From Tetracladium setigerum (lineage: Eukaryota > Ascomycota > Leotiomycetes > Helotiales): a stretch of 64,000 nucleotides of DNA. The stretch lies in NCBI GenBank assembly GCA_031472005.1, contig PZJY01000009.1:434001-498000 (forward strand), read 5' to 3'. The position numbers and the translations under genes were made by a program. The notes under the pieces were generated by a model. The model was not told where the DNA came from. It did no database searches and worked only from the letters and a program-made list of their open reading frames with translations. This document shows, piece by piece, positions 1 to 11,913 of this stretch (position 1 is its first letter; each line of letters opens with the position of its first letter).

Positions 1-1120
1 AAAGACTAGATATGAGCAAAGATTAAAGAAGAATCAAGAGGGGGGGCATTGCAAAATGCAGACGATGCCAAACAGAAACATAGACCAAGTGGAAAATGAG
101 GCATGATTTCTTTTTGTGTTTTTTTTCCCCCTCCGAATGAAAGAGCACTAGGTTAGGTTAAGGTAGAATATATGAATATTAGTGCAAACAGGCAGGATAA
201 GTGGCATAGCAAGGAGTTGGTTTTTTTCCTTTCCGGGAGTCGAGGGACGGGGAGGGGAAGAGGGAAGGGAGGGATGTTGGGATAGGATGGGGGGGGGGGG
301 GGGGTCATATTATCATAAACACGATGAAAGCTAAGAGATTCTAGCCATCATTGTTACCTTCGTAGATATAGTGTCAGATTTCTCTCTCTATACCTGCCTA
401 GGAACTAAAGATCATGCATCAAGATGACTCTGGTCTATATTTTGATTGATTCGTGTTTTGTTTTAAAAAAAATAAAAAAATCAGCTTCTCAGATGTAAGT
501 CTCGGGATGGAGATTTAATTGTAGGTATGTGATAAGCACTGTACTGTACCGAACCGTACGGTACTGTACCACTATCCCCTCTTTCTCATACTTCACTGAT
601 GATTCCTGCATACAACCATCCATCAGAATCCCTACCAAGGCATGGTCCATATGTGCAGTAGTGTAGTGTTAGGCTACAATTAGTTTATTTGAGAAGGCGG
701 ATTATTGTTCCTTTCAAACTTCTCGTTCTCAACCCCCCTGGTTAAGCAAAAGCCCAAGAAAGAATTCTTGATATTTCAGGATATCTAATGAGCTATAATA
801 TAATAATAATAAAACGCAAAAATCACGAAAGATCAAATTCTTTTTTTTTAAAAAAAAAGGCACGTGAAAAAGATTTTTGACTTTTGCCGTCTTGGAGACA
901 ATAATATTGGGGTTTATTTATATACTGAATTTACGTGGTAGATAGAACTGGCGCCGTCCATCATCAAAATTCCGGAATTTCTGATGGGATTGGAACATCA
1001 CTCCTCCTATTAGAAGAGGAATGTGATGAGTCCAGGTTCCTTCCACTGCCTCTCCCTCTCCCGGTCCATCATTTACGTAAGCGTTCATCATAAGCCGTAA
1101 GCGAGAATTGCTTAAAACGT
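1..1120. other. Intergenic region downstream of the xylose reductase gene
   Basis: I see no convincing gene here. Visible simple features are a run of about 16 G at 289-304, a T9/A8 block near 841-858, and an inverted/direct repeat cluster at 541-570 built on GTACTGTACC copies around the palindrome CCGTACGG. The right part must hold the 3' untranslated region of the minus-strand xylose reductase gene, whose stop codon is at 1121-1123. Confidence 0.6.
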
Positions 1121-2464
1121 TTAAGCAAAGATGTGGAGAGCACCGAAGTACTATTTGACCAATTAGCATATTTTCCCTCTCACGTATTATGTTCAAATCC
1201 ATTTCAAGCTTTTGGATCATACCATGCCAGCCAGAATAACCAGACAATATTTGACAGGGCCTCCCCAGAAGAAAGAGGTGTGAGGTATGGGCAAATAGGA
1301 GAAAAACTTACATCGGTGGGGTTGTTAAATCTCAAATTCCTATCCAAGTCCGAAATCTCCTCAATCTCAGTCTCCTTCAAATCAAAGCTCGTCGAATCCA
1401 AGTTCTCCAATAATCTGTTCTGGCTGTTACTCTTTGGAATAACGGACAAGCCCCTCTGGGTAGCCCATCTCAAAAGAACCTGTGCAGGGGTCTTGCTGTG
1501 AGCCGCAGCAATCTTGGTGATAACGGCGTGACCGAACAATGGCTCAGCGCCCTTGGCCTTCTTCATGTCAAGCTCGAGGAAGGATTGTGGACCGAATGAG
1601 GAGTAAGCGGTAACAGCGATTCCCTCATCCTTGGCGATCTGGAGAAGCATGGGTTGAACGAGGTATGGGTGGTGCTCGACTTGCAAGACAGCTGGGACGA
1701 TCTCAGCCGATCGGAGAAGCTCGTAAATAAGTGCGCCGACGAAGTTGGAAATTCCAATGGAGCGAGCGAGTCCCTTGGCAACGAGTTGTTCGAATGCGGC
1801 CCAGGTGCGGACAATGGGGGCTTTGGTGGTTTGGATGTCGCCGTCCTCGCCGCTGTAGGTCCATGATGGTGGGTAGCGCACCTCGGGGTCGACGTAGCGA
1901 AGGGAGACGGGGAAGTGGATGTAGTAGAGATCAAAGTAGTCGATTTGGAGATCTGCGAGTTGCTTGCGGGCGATGGGCTCGACGCGGTCGTATTCGGAGA
2001 AGGTACCCAGAGTTTGGAGACGATGAAGAGGTCGGCGCGAGTTACGAGGCCGTCCTTGATGGCGCGGGCGAAACCTTCACCAGCTTCCTTTTCGTTGCCG
2101 TAATCTGTGGGTAGGGGGCTGGTTAGAAGGGGGTTTTTCTTGCTTTCTCTCGAAAGTTCGGGATAAATGGGGTAATGGGAGAATGGGGACCGGGGAAATG
2201 GAGAGGGGAGGCGAGCAGGAAATGGAATAGAATTGAGATTCCCAAAAGTATAGACAAACATCTATACATGTGTGTATAGCACTTGTAGAAATTTGATTTC
2301 GAAATAGACATACCACAAGCTCCATCGAACAGACGGTATCCAGTCTTGATGGCATTGTAAACGGTATCGGCGCAAGTCTCCTTGTCGACCTTCCAGAGAC
2401 CGAAACCAACTTGTGGCATATCATAGCCGCTGTTCAGCTTGACGGTGGGAACTGATGGTGCCAT
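1121..2464 (-). CDS. xyl1: NAD(P)H-dependent D-xylose reductase (aldo-keto reductase), with one apparent missing base
   Basis: This gene encodes an aldo-keto reductase that reduces D-xylose to xylitol in the cytosol, the first step of fungal pentose use. I derive three exons: 2464-2314, 2104-1312 and 1150-1121. The protein is about 324 residues, normal for the family. Visible motifs are MPQVGFGLWKVD, the catalytic Asp and Tyr in FDGACDYGNE, the catalytic Lys in IVSKLW, the catalytic His in YIHFPV, the substrate loop EHHPYLVQ and the coenzyme motif IPKSN. The 30-base last exon encodes YFGALHIFA, matching the Y-F-x(n)-IF(A/G) end of fungal xylose reductases. The frame breaks after SKLW: on the plus strand CCC at 2006-2008 needs one more C to restore LWGTFSEYDRVEP. 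Everything downstream is intact, so I favour a sequence error over a pseudogene. The symbol follows family usage. Confidence 0.9.
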
Positions 2465-4358
2465 CTTTGCGAGATTTGTGTTTATATTGATTTGTTTGGG
2501 AAGTGGTAAAGAGGGAAGGAAGAAAATGTAAAATGTTTTTTGTGGTCGGTCGCTCTGTTTTGTGTGGAAGCGGGGTATACGATGAGGGGCAGAAGGGACG
2601 ACGGAAAAAGAACTGCTGGGCAATATCAGGGTTAGTATCAACAATGGGAATTGGAATTGGAATCTTCCAAAACAGGGGAATAATGAAAGAATTCAAAAGG
2701 GGAGCGACGTACTTTTGTAGAAATGTTGAGAGCAAAAGAATATTCAAAAGGGGAGGAAGGGAAACGGGGGAGAAGGGAGAGTCTTTATATACTGCTCCAG
2801 CTCCTTCCTGCTCTCCCACTCCCACCACCCCGCAGCATCAAACTTTTTTTTTTCCTCTCCCAAATTCATATTAGCTCATCCACGATTCGTTCGTCCATGA
2901 CATACTCGAGCCGCCGCGAGATCTCCCTCCGATGGGCACAGAAGCATCACAGATAGATCCATTCGCCCCCGTCCATGGAATATCCATAATCATATCCATC
3001 CATATCAATCTGTGACCTTCCGTACACTAACAGAGCTGTTCCCTGACTGACTACGTCGAATTGCGAGTAGATGTCGACACACCCCACCACACCAATGCGC
3101 CCCCGTTCTCCATACTCAGGCGCTGGATAAATCCGGATAAATGCACATTGGAGCGGATCTCCAGAGGGACGTCACCATTCGCGCCGCCGGTGGGGTGGAT
3201 GTGTGCATGTGCAGGGTGGATGTTGTGTAGCCTCTCGGCCTCGTATTTAGGCTGTTTTGCAAAGTGGGTGCTCTGTAGCTGTTTAGGCGGGGCGGTTGAG
3301 GAAGAAGAATATTAGCCTGCTTCGGTGCATTTTGTATAGCAGGCAACTATGAGGGGGAATCGATTGTCTCGTGAGCGTGTAAATTACCAAAGCCGTGATG
3401 CGTCGAAGGGAGACTCCTGTTGCAATTGAGACGATGCAATCTTGATATTCTTTTGCTGTCATTTTATATCTTTTCACTTCTCCGAGTGCCTCAGGCTACG
3501 GAGGCACTTGCCAAGCAAATTGAAGGGTTCAACCTTATGTAATCAGTCACTCGCAACCACTCGCTCTATGCGCACCAATAGCAAAGGGGAACTCACTCCC
3601 CTTCCACGACATCTGCTCGACCACAACTTTATCTCAACTCCAGCTCCGTTTCCATTCCATGCTGGCTGAGAGTCAGGATTGACGATATCTTCATTTCTCC
3701 CCTTCTATATCCATCATGTGCTCGCACAGCCCACCATTGCTCGGTATGGAAGTCCCCGAATATGTCATCGGCGCTTCCATGGAGCAAGACAGCAAGCAGC
3801 CTACCTTTGGGCCCATCTCTCTCTTATCTAGGTATCAATTTTCATACAACCCGTGCTAAAATTTGACCAATCTTCCTTCTCAACAAGTTGTCCATGTTTA
3901 CCTTACCTAGGATTCAACACTTCTGTAGAGTACCTGCTGGTCAGTACCGGCCTGGTCATACACAAAATCATATGAGTTTGCCTTCTTCGCAACCATTTTT
4001 TTGGTCTGGTCGTCTCCCTGTCTTCTTCAAGATCACTCACTCGCTCCAGACTTTCCTCATCGCCATTGATGCAAGCAGACAAACTTCCAGTCTGCTGTCA
4101 TTTTCTTTGTTTCCATCGGGTGCCTTTTGTTGTTCTGTTCTTGCACACAAGTGTTTAGGAACAAACAATCTCTTGAGTTTTGGTATTTTCTTTGTGTTAT
4201 CATTTGCTTAGATCTTGAAATTTCGAAGTCATGGTTTTCGCCATGCAAAAAGCCCTCGTTAAACTGGGATTTTGCGCCAGAACGTGCAGAAGCATTTTGT
4301 TTCCCCCTTTTTTTTATGATTTATCAAGCAAAAACATAAGCAAAATTTGGTAGAAAGC
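2465..4358. other. Intergenic region between divergent xylose reductase and kinase genes
   Basis: This is the shared upstream region of two divergent genes. The left part carries CT-rich tracts and a TATATA element near 2785, which could serve the xylose reductase promoter. Several open frames (for example 3888-4211) lack family resemblance and look like chance ORFs. The 5' leader of the kinase gene at 4359 is probably within 4200-4358. Confidence 0.5.
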
Positions 4359-7300
4359 ATGGCGGCTAGGAGCGCACCCAACAATCCAACAAAACCACGG
4401 GTTTTCAAATCCCTTGTAAAGGGCCAGGCGGAAAGAGACGCGCGAAGAGCCCACAATAGAGCGGTGCAAGCGGATAGAATAAAGCACAAAGTGAAGACAC
4501 TCACGGAGGAGTACAACTTCTGGGCCCTATATCGAGACCCAACCTACAACCAACGTCGCGGTCAGTCAGTCCTCCCATACCCACTTTAACATATTCTGCT
4601 TGAAAAATCTCATTTTTTTTGGGGTCAAATTCTGACGTTTATTGGTCTTCTGTTCCTTTACAGACGACGACATTCTCGACAGCTTTCAGGTCTTTAGTCC
4701 GCCATTCTCCGGTCAGCAATCGGTGCCGCTCACTGGCGTGCCTGTTAGAGAGGCCATTGTGCCTAAAGATTACAAAGCTCTTGCTGCGTTTGAAAATGAT
4801 AAGTTGAAGTGGGAGCTGGGTATTTTTAAAGCAAGTACACCAATAGGGCTAGAAGGCGATAAAAAGAAATGGAAGGGCATCAAGATCCTTGGAGAAGGCG
4901 GCAATGGAATGGTAGGCCTCTGGAAGTGAGTGTGCTAGACCAAACCTCGACCAGACCAGACCCTATCGATAATTTTCATTAAAAAAACCGTCAAATTATT
5001 ATAATGTGAGCTTGAGCTTGAGCTAATTTATGCTAATTCATATTTGTATCAGATACTCTGGGGCCCTCAATGATCTACCAACGGGCATACCCCGCGTTGT
5101 TGTCAAGGAGGCGAAACTTCGTCATTTCGTGCTGCAGGATATGGCCGACGAGGCCAAGATGCTGCAGTATCTCCAAATGGCCAATTCAGCGCATATGGTT
5201 CGTCTGGCTGGACCTGTCAACGATCTCAAACCCGGTGATCCGCTTTGGCGGGATGGGATGAAGGCTGGTGTGGTCGCTAGATTGTTCTTGTAAGTCCTTT
5301 TCTTAAAAGTCATTGAAACCCCTTCAGCCTGTCTTGGGGGGGTTAAGTATATATGTCATGTCAGCTACCTACATTTGCGACTTCTCTTTTGCAATCCTGA
5401 TCCGAATCAACTGACATTAAATCCTCCTCTTTCAAGAGAATATTACCCATTGAACAGTTTAGTAACTTTAAAAGACTATCGCCGCGCAAAGTAAGCTCTT
5501 CCTTTCTCCCTCGCCCACCGCCCTTCCCCTTCCCCCTGCCTCAAAAAAAGTATTCAGCAACTAACAATCCACCCCTCATCCAAACAGAAACCTTCCCTTC
5601 GACGAAACAACCCTCTGGAAATTCTTCGAGTGTATGGTCGATGGATTCACCGTCCTAGAACGCGGCAATGAAAAAGCAGCCGACGATGAGGGACCAAATC
5701 TCGCTCCCATCAGACAGGTTCCCGATGAGGTCACTGGAAAGACGAAAGGTTGGGATGGGTTTGTGCATTTTGATCTGAAGCCTGAAAATCGTGAGTATCT
5801 ACCTTACCTAGTTCACCAGTCACCATCTATCTACCTACCAGGTCGAGATGGAGATGGAGACATATGTCTTACCTTACCTATGGCTGTTTTGAGGTTTTGA
5901 TATTTTTGGTATGATGAAGTTACTGACTAATTTTGTTATTTGAAAAGTTCTGTTGGCTCAGGATGGAAATCATCCGATTACTCCCATTATAAAGGTTCGT
6001 TCGGCTTTTATCTCCCCTTTTTCCTTTCAAATACTCACAAATAATGCATCTAGGTCAGCGACATGGGACTAGCAAAACATCAAAGTAAGATAGCCCAGTA
6101 CTGGAAAGATGGCAGAATAGATCATTGTAGAAGACGTGGAACACCAGGATATTTCACACCCGTAAGTTTTCCGGGGGGAGAGGGGGGGGGGGGTTTCTTT
6201 CAAAATTAACTCCAGTCCTTTTCTTTTTCCCGATAGCTGGGTACAGAAAAATTACTATTTTCTCTTGATAGCTAGTGACTAAATGATACTAACGAGTGTT
6301 ATGTAATAAAAGGAACAATTTAGCGAGCGTTGGGAATTTAAGAATTGGCATTCATCGGGCGTTGCGGGACAGTTTTCGGCGGCGTCGAATGTTTGGGGAA
6401 TTGGGGCTATTATGTAGTAAGTTTCTGACTAACCTGACCTCACCTCCTTTCCATCTGCTTTTATATACATCCAAATAGAACGGCGGCATCATGGTTTTTA
6501 TCTTCTCTAGAAAAGGCTGACCCCCTCTCTCTTCCTTCCCAACAGCGAACTCCTCACCCTTCACAAAACCCCTCTCGACATCTCGGGCCCTTTCGTGCCG
6601 CGAACGACCCACGTCCACATCCAAAGGTTTAAGGGCCTCACCTACGGTGCTGATCTCGCCAATTACGATGAATATAGCATGTTACTTCGTCAGACGATCT
6701 GGGAATGTTTGTATGAGAAGCCGAAACAGCGATTGAATTTGACAGAGTTGAAGATCAGGACGGTTCAGGGGTATAGGCTTGCTTTTGAAGCGGCCGTTGA
6801 GGTTAGTTTTGCGTTGTTTCTTTTTATATATATATTGATGTTGCGAAATCTTGATAATTCGAGATCTTTGACATTTTCTAAATGGTAATTATCTTCTGTG
6901 CTAATTCATGATATTCCAAAACAGAGCGGTAGCAGAACCCACGAACCATGGGAAGATTTCACAGACCATATGAAAAAACCACCAAAGACAAAGAAACCAA
7001 AAAATCAGTGGAAGATCCCTGGTCAAAGTAGTACTGATAGTGATGATGATGATGATGATGATGATGACGACGATCAAAGCAATGGTGGTGCACCACTTCT
7101 TTCTCACAAGCCACCTCCTACGGCGAGGAATAATGCCCATGGAACTCAATATAAAACTCAATTCTTTACAGTTCAGGGTGCTGCCGGAGCTCAAGTCTCC
7201 ACTGGCGAACAGATACGACGGAAATTCGCTCTGCAGCAGTTGCAGCAGGGAAATAATGCTCCTCCTGGGGCGTATGTAGTCTTCACTCCACAACAACAAC

Positions 7301-7599
7301 TACGACAACGACCAGGTCAACCAGGTCAACAACAACAGCGATCACCGAAGAAACAGCGGCCTAAGAAAAGGTATAGTCCATATCGGAAACCTGCTAGACG
7401 TCAAACTCCATATCCAGATCCTGTTCCTGGAGATCCGTATGCCTCGGGCTCGGGCTCTGGCTCCAGCTCCTTGCCATGGAAAGTAGTTGGGAGAGGGCAG
7501 CAGGTGCAGCAGCAGCAGCAGCCTACTGTTCAGGGTGATATGGGAAGTGTTTTTCCGCAACGACGACCAGGGGAATTGCCGTTTACTGCTCAGACTCTT

Positions 7600-7634
<35 letters not shown>

Positions 7635-9234
7635 TGTATATACATTGTCTCTTAAACCCCCAAGATTTCATTACTACTTTTCCTTTCCGAATTCACTTCT
7701 GCTTGTGTTTGTGTTTTGTTGTTCTAAATGCTATACTGCTTGCTAATCTTTTAAATCTCTCTCTCAAAAAAAGGAATCCATTCGCTCTCCGGCCCATACT
7801 TCCATACATCCCTGACCCTCCTCCTGGCCGCGGTAACATTAGTCCATTGCGACCAGCTCACCCTGGTCTTCCAGTTGCTCAAAATCCACTTGCTCAAAAT
7901 CCAGTTGCTCAAAATGAATTAAATCCTGGTGCTTCGGCACATTTGGCTCGCTATGGTGAACAATTGCAACGGCAGCTATATCCACAAGATGCTCAAGTCC
8001 AACGGCAAGGTCAACCGCAAAATCAAATTCGATTACCACGACCGCAGCAACAACAAAAACAACAGTTCGGAGCGCAACAACTGTTTAGAGCAGAACAGCT
8101 ATTCGCAACAGATCAACGATATCGTCAACAAGTACATGAAAATCCTTATCACGTCCAACCCAGCGCTCCTCCACCTCGCCAGCAGCAGCAACAACACCAC
8201 CCAACCCTTGCCGTTCCAAATCCTCCACACCAAAGAACACTACCTCAAGGCAAAGCTCATCAAAGAATACCACCACCAGGAGGCCAGCAACATCAAAGAA
8301 AATCCAGATCTCCCACCAAAACCAAAACAACGCCCGGTAAAACGCCCAAAACCATAATACACAAACCCTCCCCTACAAAAAGGCACCCCAACGACCACCA
8401 CAACAGCAGCACAGAAATCTAACGGAAAGGAGAAGATGGCGGATCGTGAATGATGCTGCTTTACAGGCAGAGTTGGAGGAAGAGCAAGAGCATGAGCGAG
8501 AGCGAAAACGAGGGCAAGGTGGAGCTGGAGCTGGAGGAAGGGATAGCATGCAAGGTTTAGAAGGAGAAGTAGCTCTACTTTCTATGCAGATTAGTAGTGA
8601 GAATCAAGAGCATGGTCGTCAACGTGAAAGTCAAGGTGGTGCTGGTGTTTTTGGTTTAGGTGGTTATGGTATTGGTAGTGTAGGCGGTGGAGGAGCCGGT
8701 GGTGAAAATATAATCATTCAAAATCCTTATCAAGCCCAAGGACAAGGTCAAGGTCACGGTCAATATTTCCAAGCACCACCACTGCCATATATAAGCCTAA
8801 ATACCAATATCCACGCTAGAAATCTTGGATTTGGAGGAGGGGCAGCAGGAGGAGCAGGAGGAAGAGCAGGCGCTGCTTTCCCACCAGCCTATGAAACGGG
8901 TAATATTTATGGTGTTGGTGGTGCAGGTACAGGTGCAAGAGAAAGAACCATGATCGACCCACCACTCCTTGGGACAGACGATGCAGCAACGAGAGAAAGA
9001 AATATGCTCGATCCACCGCTTGGTACGTTGAACTTGAGACTGGGAAATACGGCAAGAGGATTGCGGAGGTGGACGCATAGACCTACTAGACCGACGGGTG
9101 GTGTGAGGAGGAGGCCGTTGAGGCCGTTGTGGCCAGGGGGTGGTCCTAGGCAAGATGAGCGGCAGAGGCATCTTGCTTTTGATGGGGTAGAGGAGGAGGA
9201 GGAGGAGGAGAGCTTGGGGATATATGATGAGTGA
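4359..9234 (+). CDS. Protein kinase-like protein with Gln-rich, Asp-rich low-complexity tail (paralogue 1)
   Basis: I derive eleven exons: 4359-4560, 4664-4925, 5053-5289, 5437-5490, 5588-5790, 5948-5994, 6054-6161, 6313-6416, 6546-6801, 6925-7631 and 7774-9234. The protein is about 1,213 residues. The first 490 form a kinase-like domain. It has the Gly-rich loop ILGEGGNGMVGLW, a VVVKE lysine, a catalytic loop VHFDLKPENLLLA (HFD where HRD is usual), SDMGLA in the DFG position, a GTPGYFTPEQF activation-segment end and the core VWGIGAIM. The tail has a poly-Asp run, (CAG)n-coded poly-Gln, Q/P-rich and Gly-rich stretches. The frame shifts once between 8338 and about 8390, near AAAAAGG/CCCC runs. 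One added base joins the two halves. Most exon borders match the paralogue at 14862, which supports this model. Targets are unknown. Confidence 0.78.
7036..7074 (+). repeat. GAT microsatellite encoding poly-Asp
   Basis: A (GAT)n/(GAC)n tract in frame within the kinase gene encodes about eleven consecutive aspartates after the sequence QSSTDS. It starts the low-complexity tail just beyond the kinase-like domain. Confidence 0.85.
7603..7632 (+). repeat. CAG microsatellite encoding poly-Gln at an exon end
   Basis: About ten CAG units, in frame in the kinase paralogue 1 tail, encode eleven glutamines. The final CAG is split by a donor site (CA|GTATGT at 7632), so repeat-length change here would move the exon end without changing the splice signal. 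Confidence 0.85.
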
Positions 9235-9873
9235 GGGTGTATGGTGGGGGTTGTTTAGATGGTGTTCTTGGTTTTGAAATATGGTTAGTATCGAGGTATG
9301 ATAGGGCTTGTTTTGATTTGATTTTTGTGTGTGGGGGGGCAGATGGTTTTGGATGTTTGTGCCTACGTTTTTGAATTCGGAGTTTGGAGATTGAAGTTTC
9401 TGATTTTGAAGTGAGGGTTCTTTCGGAGAAGTGTTTTTTTTGGGGGGGGTGGGTTAGGTAGAGTAGATTTGTGTGACTAGAGTACTATATCAGGAAAGAA
9501 ATATATACGAAGAGAGATTGAGATTGAGATATGTGTTATGTCTCTCTTCCTGTCGTAGGAACCAACAGGACGGCACCTGTGCTTTAATTGGTTGGTTATC
9601 ATGGTGGACCATGACGTGAACAAGGGGGAGGATCTCAAAGTCAGGAAAGATCTCAAAGGATGCAAACATCTGATTTACCACTATCGTGGCTGCAATATAT
9701 GAGCGATAAATACTCCGAGGCTGAAGGTTTCACTAAACGGGACCTACCCCGCTCTATGAAATTTACCCCGCCCCTCCACGCTCTCACAATTGAGGATATA
9801 TATCTTTCATTCTAGCTATGATTCGGAATAATGTAATCGAATAGCTAGCTTTCTGGGTCGAACGGCTCTCATC
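9235..9873. other. Intergenic, no gene seen
   Basis: This T/G-rich stretch follows the kinase stop codon, probably its 3' untranslated region, and then becomes the upstream region of the gene at 9874. I see no conserved coding frame and no RNA gene. Confidence 0.5.
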
Positions 9874-10842
9874 ATGGCATTGTTCTCACAGTGCCTTTCA
9901 ATAGATGAAGAAGCACAGATTCATCAGCAGTTCCAACGGGACACATGGCACCTTAACAAGCAGGTGCTATGGAGCGGCATCCTGCGCAATACAGCACAGC
10001 ATTGGGCGGATAAACATGGGATGCAGACACTGACTACAGTAATGGGACCTTTGATGGACCCGTCGCATCCGCTATGTTTACGGAATAAAAAGTCGAAGAA
10101 GGCGTGGAGCAAGTACATCAAAGGGGCTTCGGCTATGTTCGCGTGGTATATCTCGAGAGGTGAAAAGGTTACAGTATTGTCACCACCACCTCCAGAAAGA
10201 TTCCACCCATCCGGCCAAACAAGCTATCAAGCAATAGAAGAGCCGATTGTGAAGGGGTTAATAGGGGCAAGTGCAGTATCTCGGATTGAAATGGTACATC
10301 CATCTGTGAAAGGGGCCGAGAATATCTACTACCAGATATGGCCAGTAGATAATACCACTAATTGGACGGCAATGTTTGGAGAGCCGAAGGTGTCAAAACG
10401 ACGCTGGAGAATGGTAAAAATGATGAAAGATCTTTCAAATCTACTAGGAGGCATAGAGATTACCAAGGCTCACCAAGAAGCGAAGGAGGGGGAGGAGAAA
10501 GGGCAAAAGAAGTCGAAGGAAAAGGCGGAACCAAAACAGTCGAGGAAGTCCAAAAAGAAGGAAAAGAAGGCGAAGAAGAAGGAGGAGAAGGCAAAAGAGA
10601 GGGTAAAGAAGGAGGCGGAGAAGGTCAAAATGGAGAAGGCAAAGAAGGAGGTGGAGAAGGCAAAAGAGAAGGCAAAGAAGGAGGTGGAGAAGGTCAAAAT
10701 GCAGAAGGCTAGGAAGGCCAAGAAGGAGGAGGAGAAAGCAAGAATGGAAAAAACGAAAACGAGAAATGCGAAGAAGGAGAGAAAGAAAGCGAGGAAGGCG
10801 AAGAAGAAAGCAGAAAAGTTGGAGAAGAAGGAGAAAGATTAA
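9874..10842 (+). CDS. Uncharacterised protein with Lys/Glu-rich coiled-coil tail
   Basis: This is a single-exon gene of 322 residues starting at an ATG in the context ATCATGG. I do not recognise the family. Residues 1-190 are of mixed composition and look globular, with patches such as NTAQHWADK and IWPVDNTTNWTAMFGEPKVSKRRW. Residues about 195-322 are almost only Lys, Glu, Ala and Arg, in repeats of the type KAKKEVEKAKEKAKKEVEK. That pattern suggests a long charged helix or coiled coil and a nuclear or nucleic-acid-associated role, but no function can be assigned. It lies between the two kinase-like paralogues on the same strand. The tail DNA (10560-10830) is purine-rich and internally repetitive, so its length may vary between strains. 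Confidence 0.7.
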   Translation: MALFSQCLSIDEEAQIHQQFQRDTWHLNKQVLWSGILRNTAQHWADKHGMQTLTTVMGPLMDPSHPLCLRNKKSKKAWSKYIKGASAMFAWYISRGEKVTVLSPPPPERFHPSGQTSYQAIEEPIVKGLIGASAVSRIEMVHPSVKGAENIYYQIWPVDNTTNWTAMFGEPKVSKRRWRMVKMMKDLSNLLGGIEITKAHQEAKEGEEKGQKKSKEKAEPKQSRKSKKKEKKAKKKEEKAKERVKKEAEKVKMEKAKKEVEKAKEKAKKEVEKVKMQKARKAKKEEEKARMEKTKTRNAKKERKKARKAKKKAEKLEKKEKD

Positions 10843-11913
10843 AACCAGGGAGAGTATTGGCCTGAGGATGTGGCCACAAACTAAATAACAGATTGAATGT
10901 TTTAATTGAAAATCTGTTATTCTTAGCTGTTTCCTTGGTATAGTAATCCCTGAATCACCATGATAAGTCCCTAGACGTCTGTCAAATTCTCCTTCTCTTA
11001 TTGCCACCTATCTATTATCTGTCCTTGCAATTTTGAAAAGCAGAAGAAAAAGGCAAAGAATACAAAACCCTTTGCTGAAGAGCTCAACAGCCGTCAAAAC
11101 CCATCAACACCGCCGAGGATAAGATCATACCCTCATGCAGCACGTTACTGTAATAGACTTTCTTTATTATTAATTGATTATAAAGCGCTTCATGTATAGA
11201 TAATATAATACCGCTACGATGGCCAACGTGGTTTGCACTTGCAATAGGAAATACTAGCTCTTGAAGCGGACTCTCTAAATAGCGCGCACGCTACACGAAA
11301 CTTCTAAGGCTATTAGCTTAGTGTGAAAACCTGATTTAAGTAGACTTTAGATCAAGATACATCATGTAAATTTAATATCTAGTTGCAGCGCTATAGTTCT
11401 GGATGACATGAAAGTGGCTGACTCTGGCGGGCTGGAAGAGGGAGAGGAAGGAATAAAGAATGGGAGATCAGCCAAATCGTTCGAAGCTGGCAAAAAATTA
11501 AAGACGCGAAATTCACCTTCACCTGTATTACTTAGATTATTATTACCATAGTCCATGACGAGCAATCGCTTGATTTGTTTCGACTCCTGCAATGATATGG
11601 CATAAAAGTGCACGCTCTGGTCTGTCGTGCGTCTGTTATAAGGAGTGGTAATAGTATTTGAAGCCTATACAGTGGGCTTCGATTGCGGTGTCCTCTTTCC
11701 AAACAGTCTTCGAGTTTAAATAAGCCACATTTGGTCAGCACTAGACTTAATCCGGTTAGTCCAGAATTTGGTCAATGATGTGGCTTTAGGTGGCAGGTGG
11801 CTGCTTTTGGCATGTGATTTGAGCACTGCGGGCTACCATACCACATGGGTGAAGGATGAGGGCTTACAACTGTCACCAACATAACCTGCTTAGCGATAGA
11901 ACGTATTACAGCA
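10843..11913. other. Intergenic, AT-rich, no gene seen
   Basis: No supported gene lies here. The part at 11150-11370 is AT-rich with short inverted words and could be a decayed repeat, but I see no terminal repeats or transposase frame to confirm that. The right end is the upstream region of the STAND/ULD gene. Confidence 0.45.

Noticed and set aside
1204..1311. Reading through the last xylose reductase intron to a stop at 1204
   Set aside because: The read-through tail (VSFSPICPYL...) does not resemble the family. Splicing GTAAGT at 1311 to AAATAG at 1151 gives YFGALHIFA, a proper xylose reductase end.
3888..4211. 107-residue ORF upstream of kinase 1
   Set aside because: Its composition is Phe/Ser/Leu-rich as expected from a CT-rich leader; no domain and no splice link to the kinase start.
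11150..11370. Possible MITE or RIP-degraded repeat
   Set aside because: AT-richness and short inverted words are present, but I could not find matching terminal inverted repeats or a second copy in the window.
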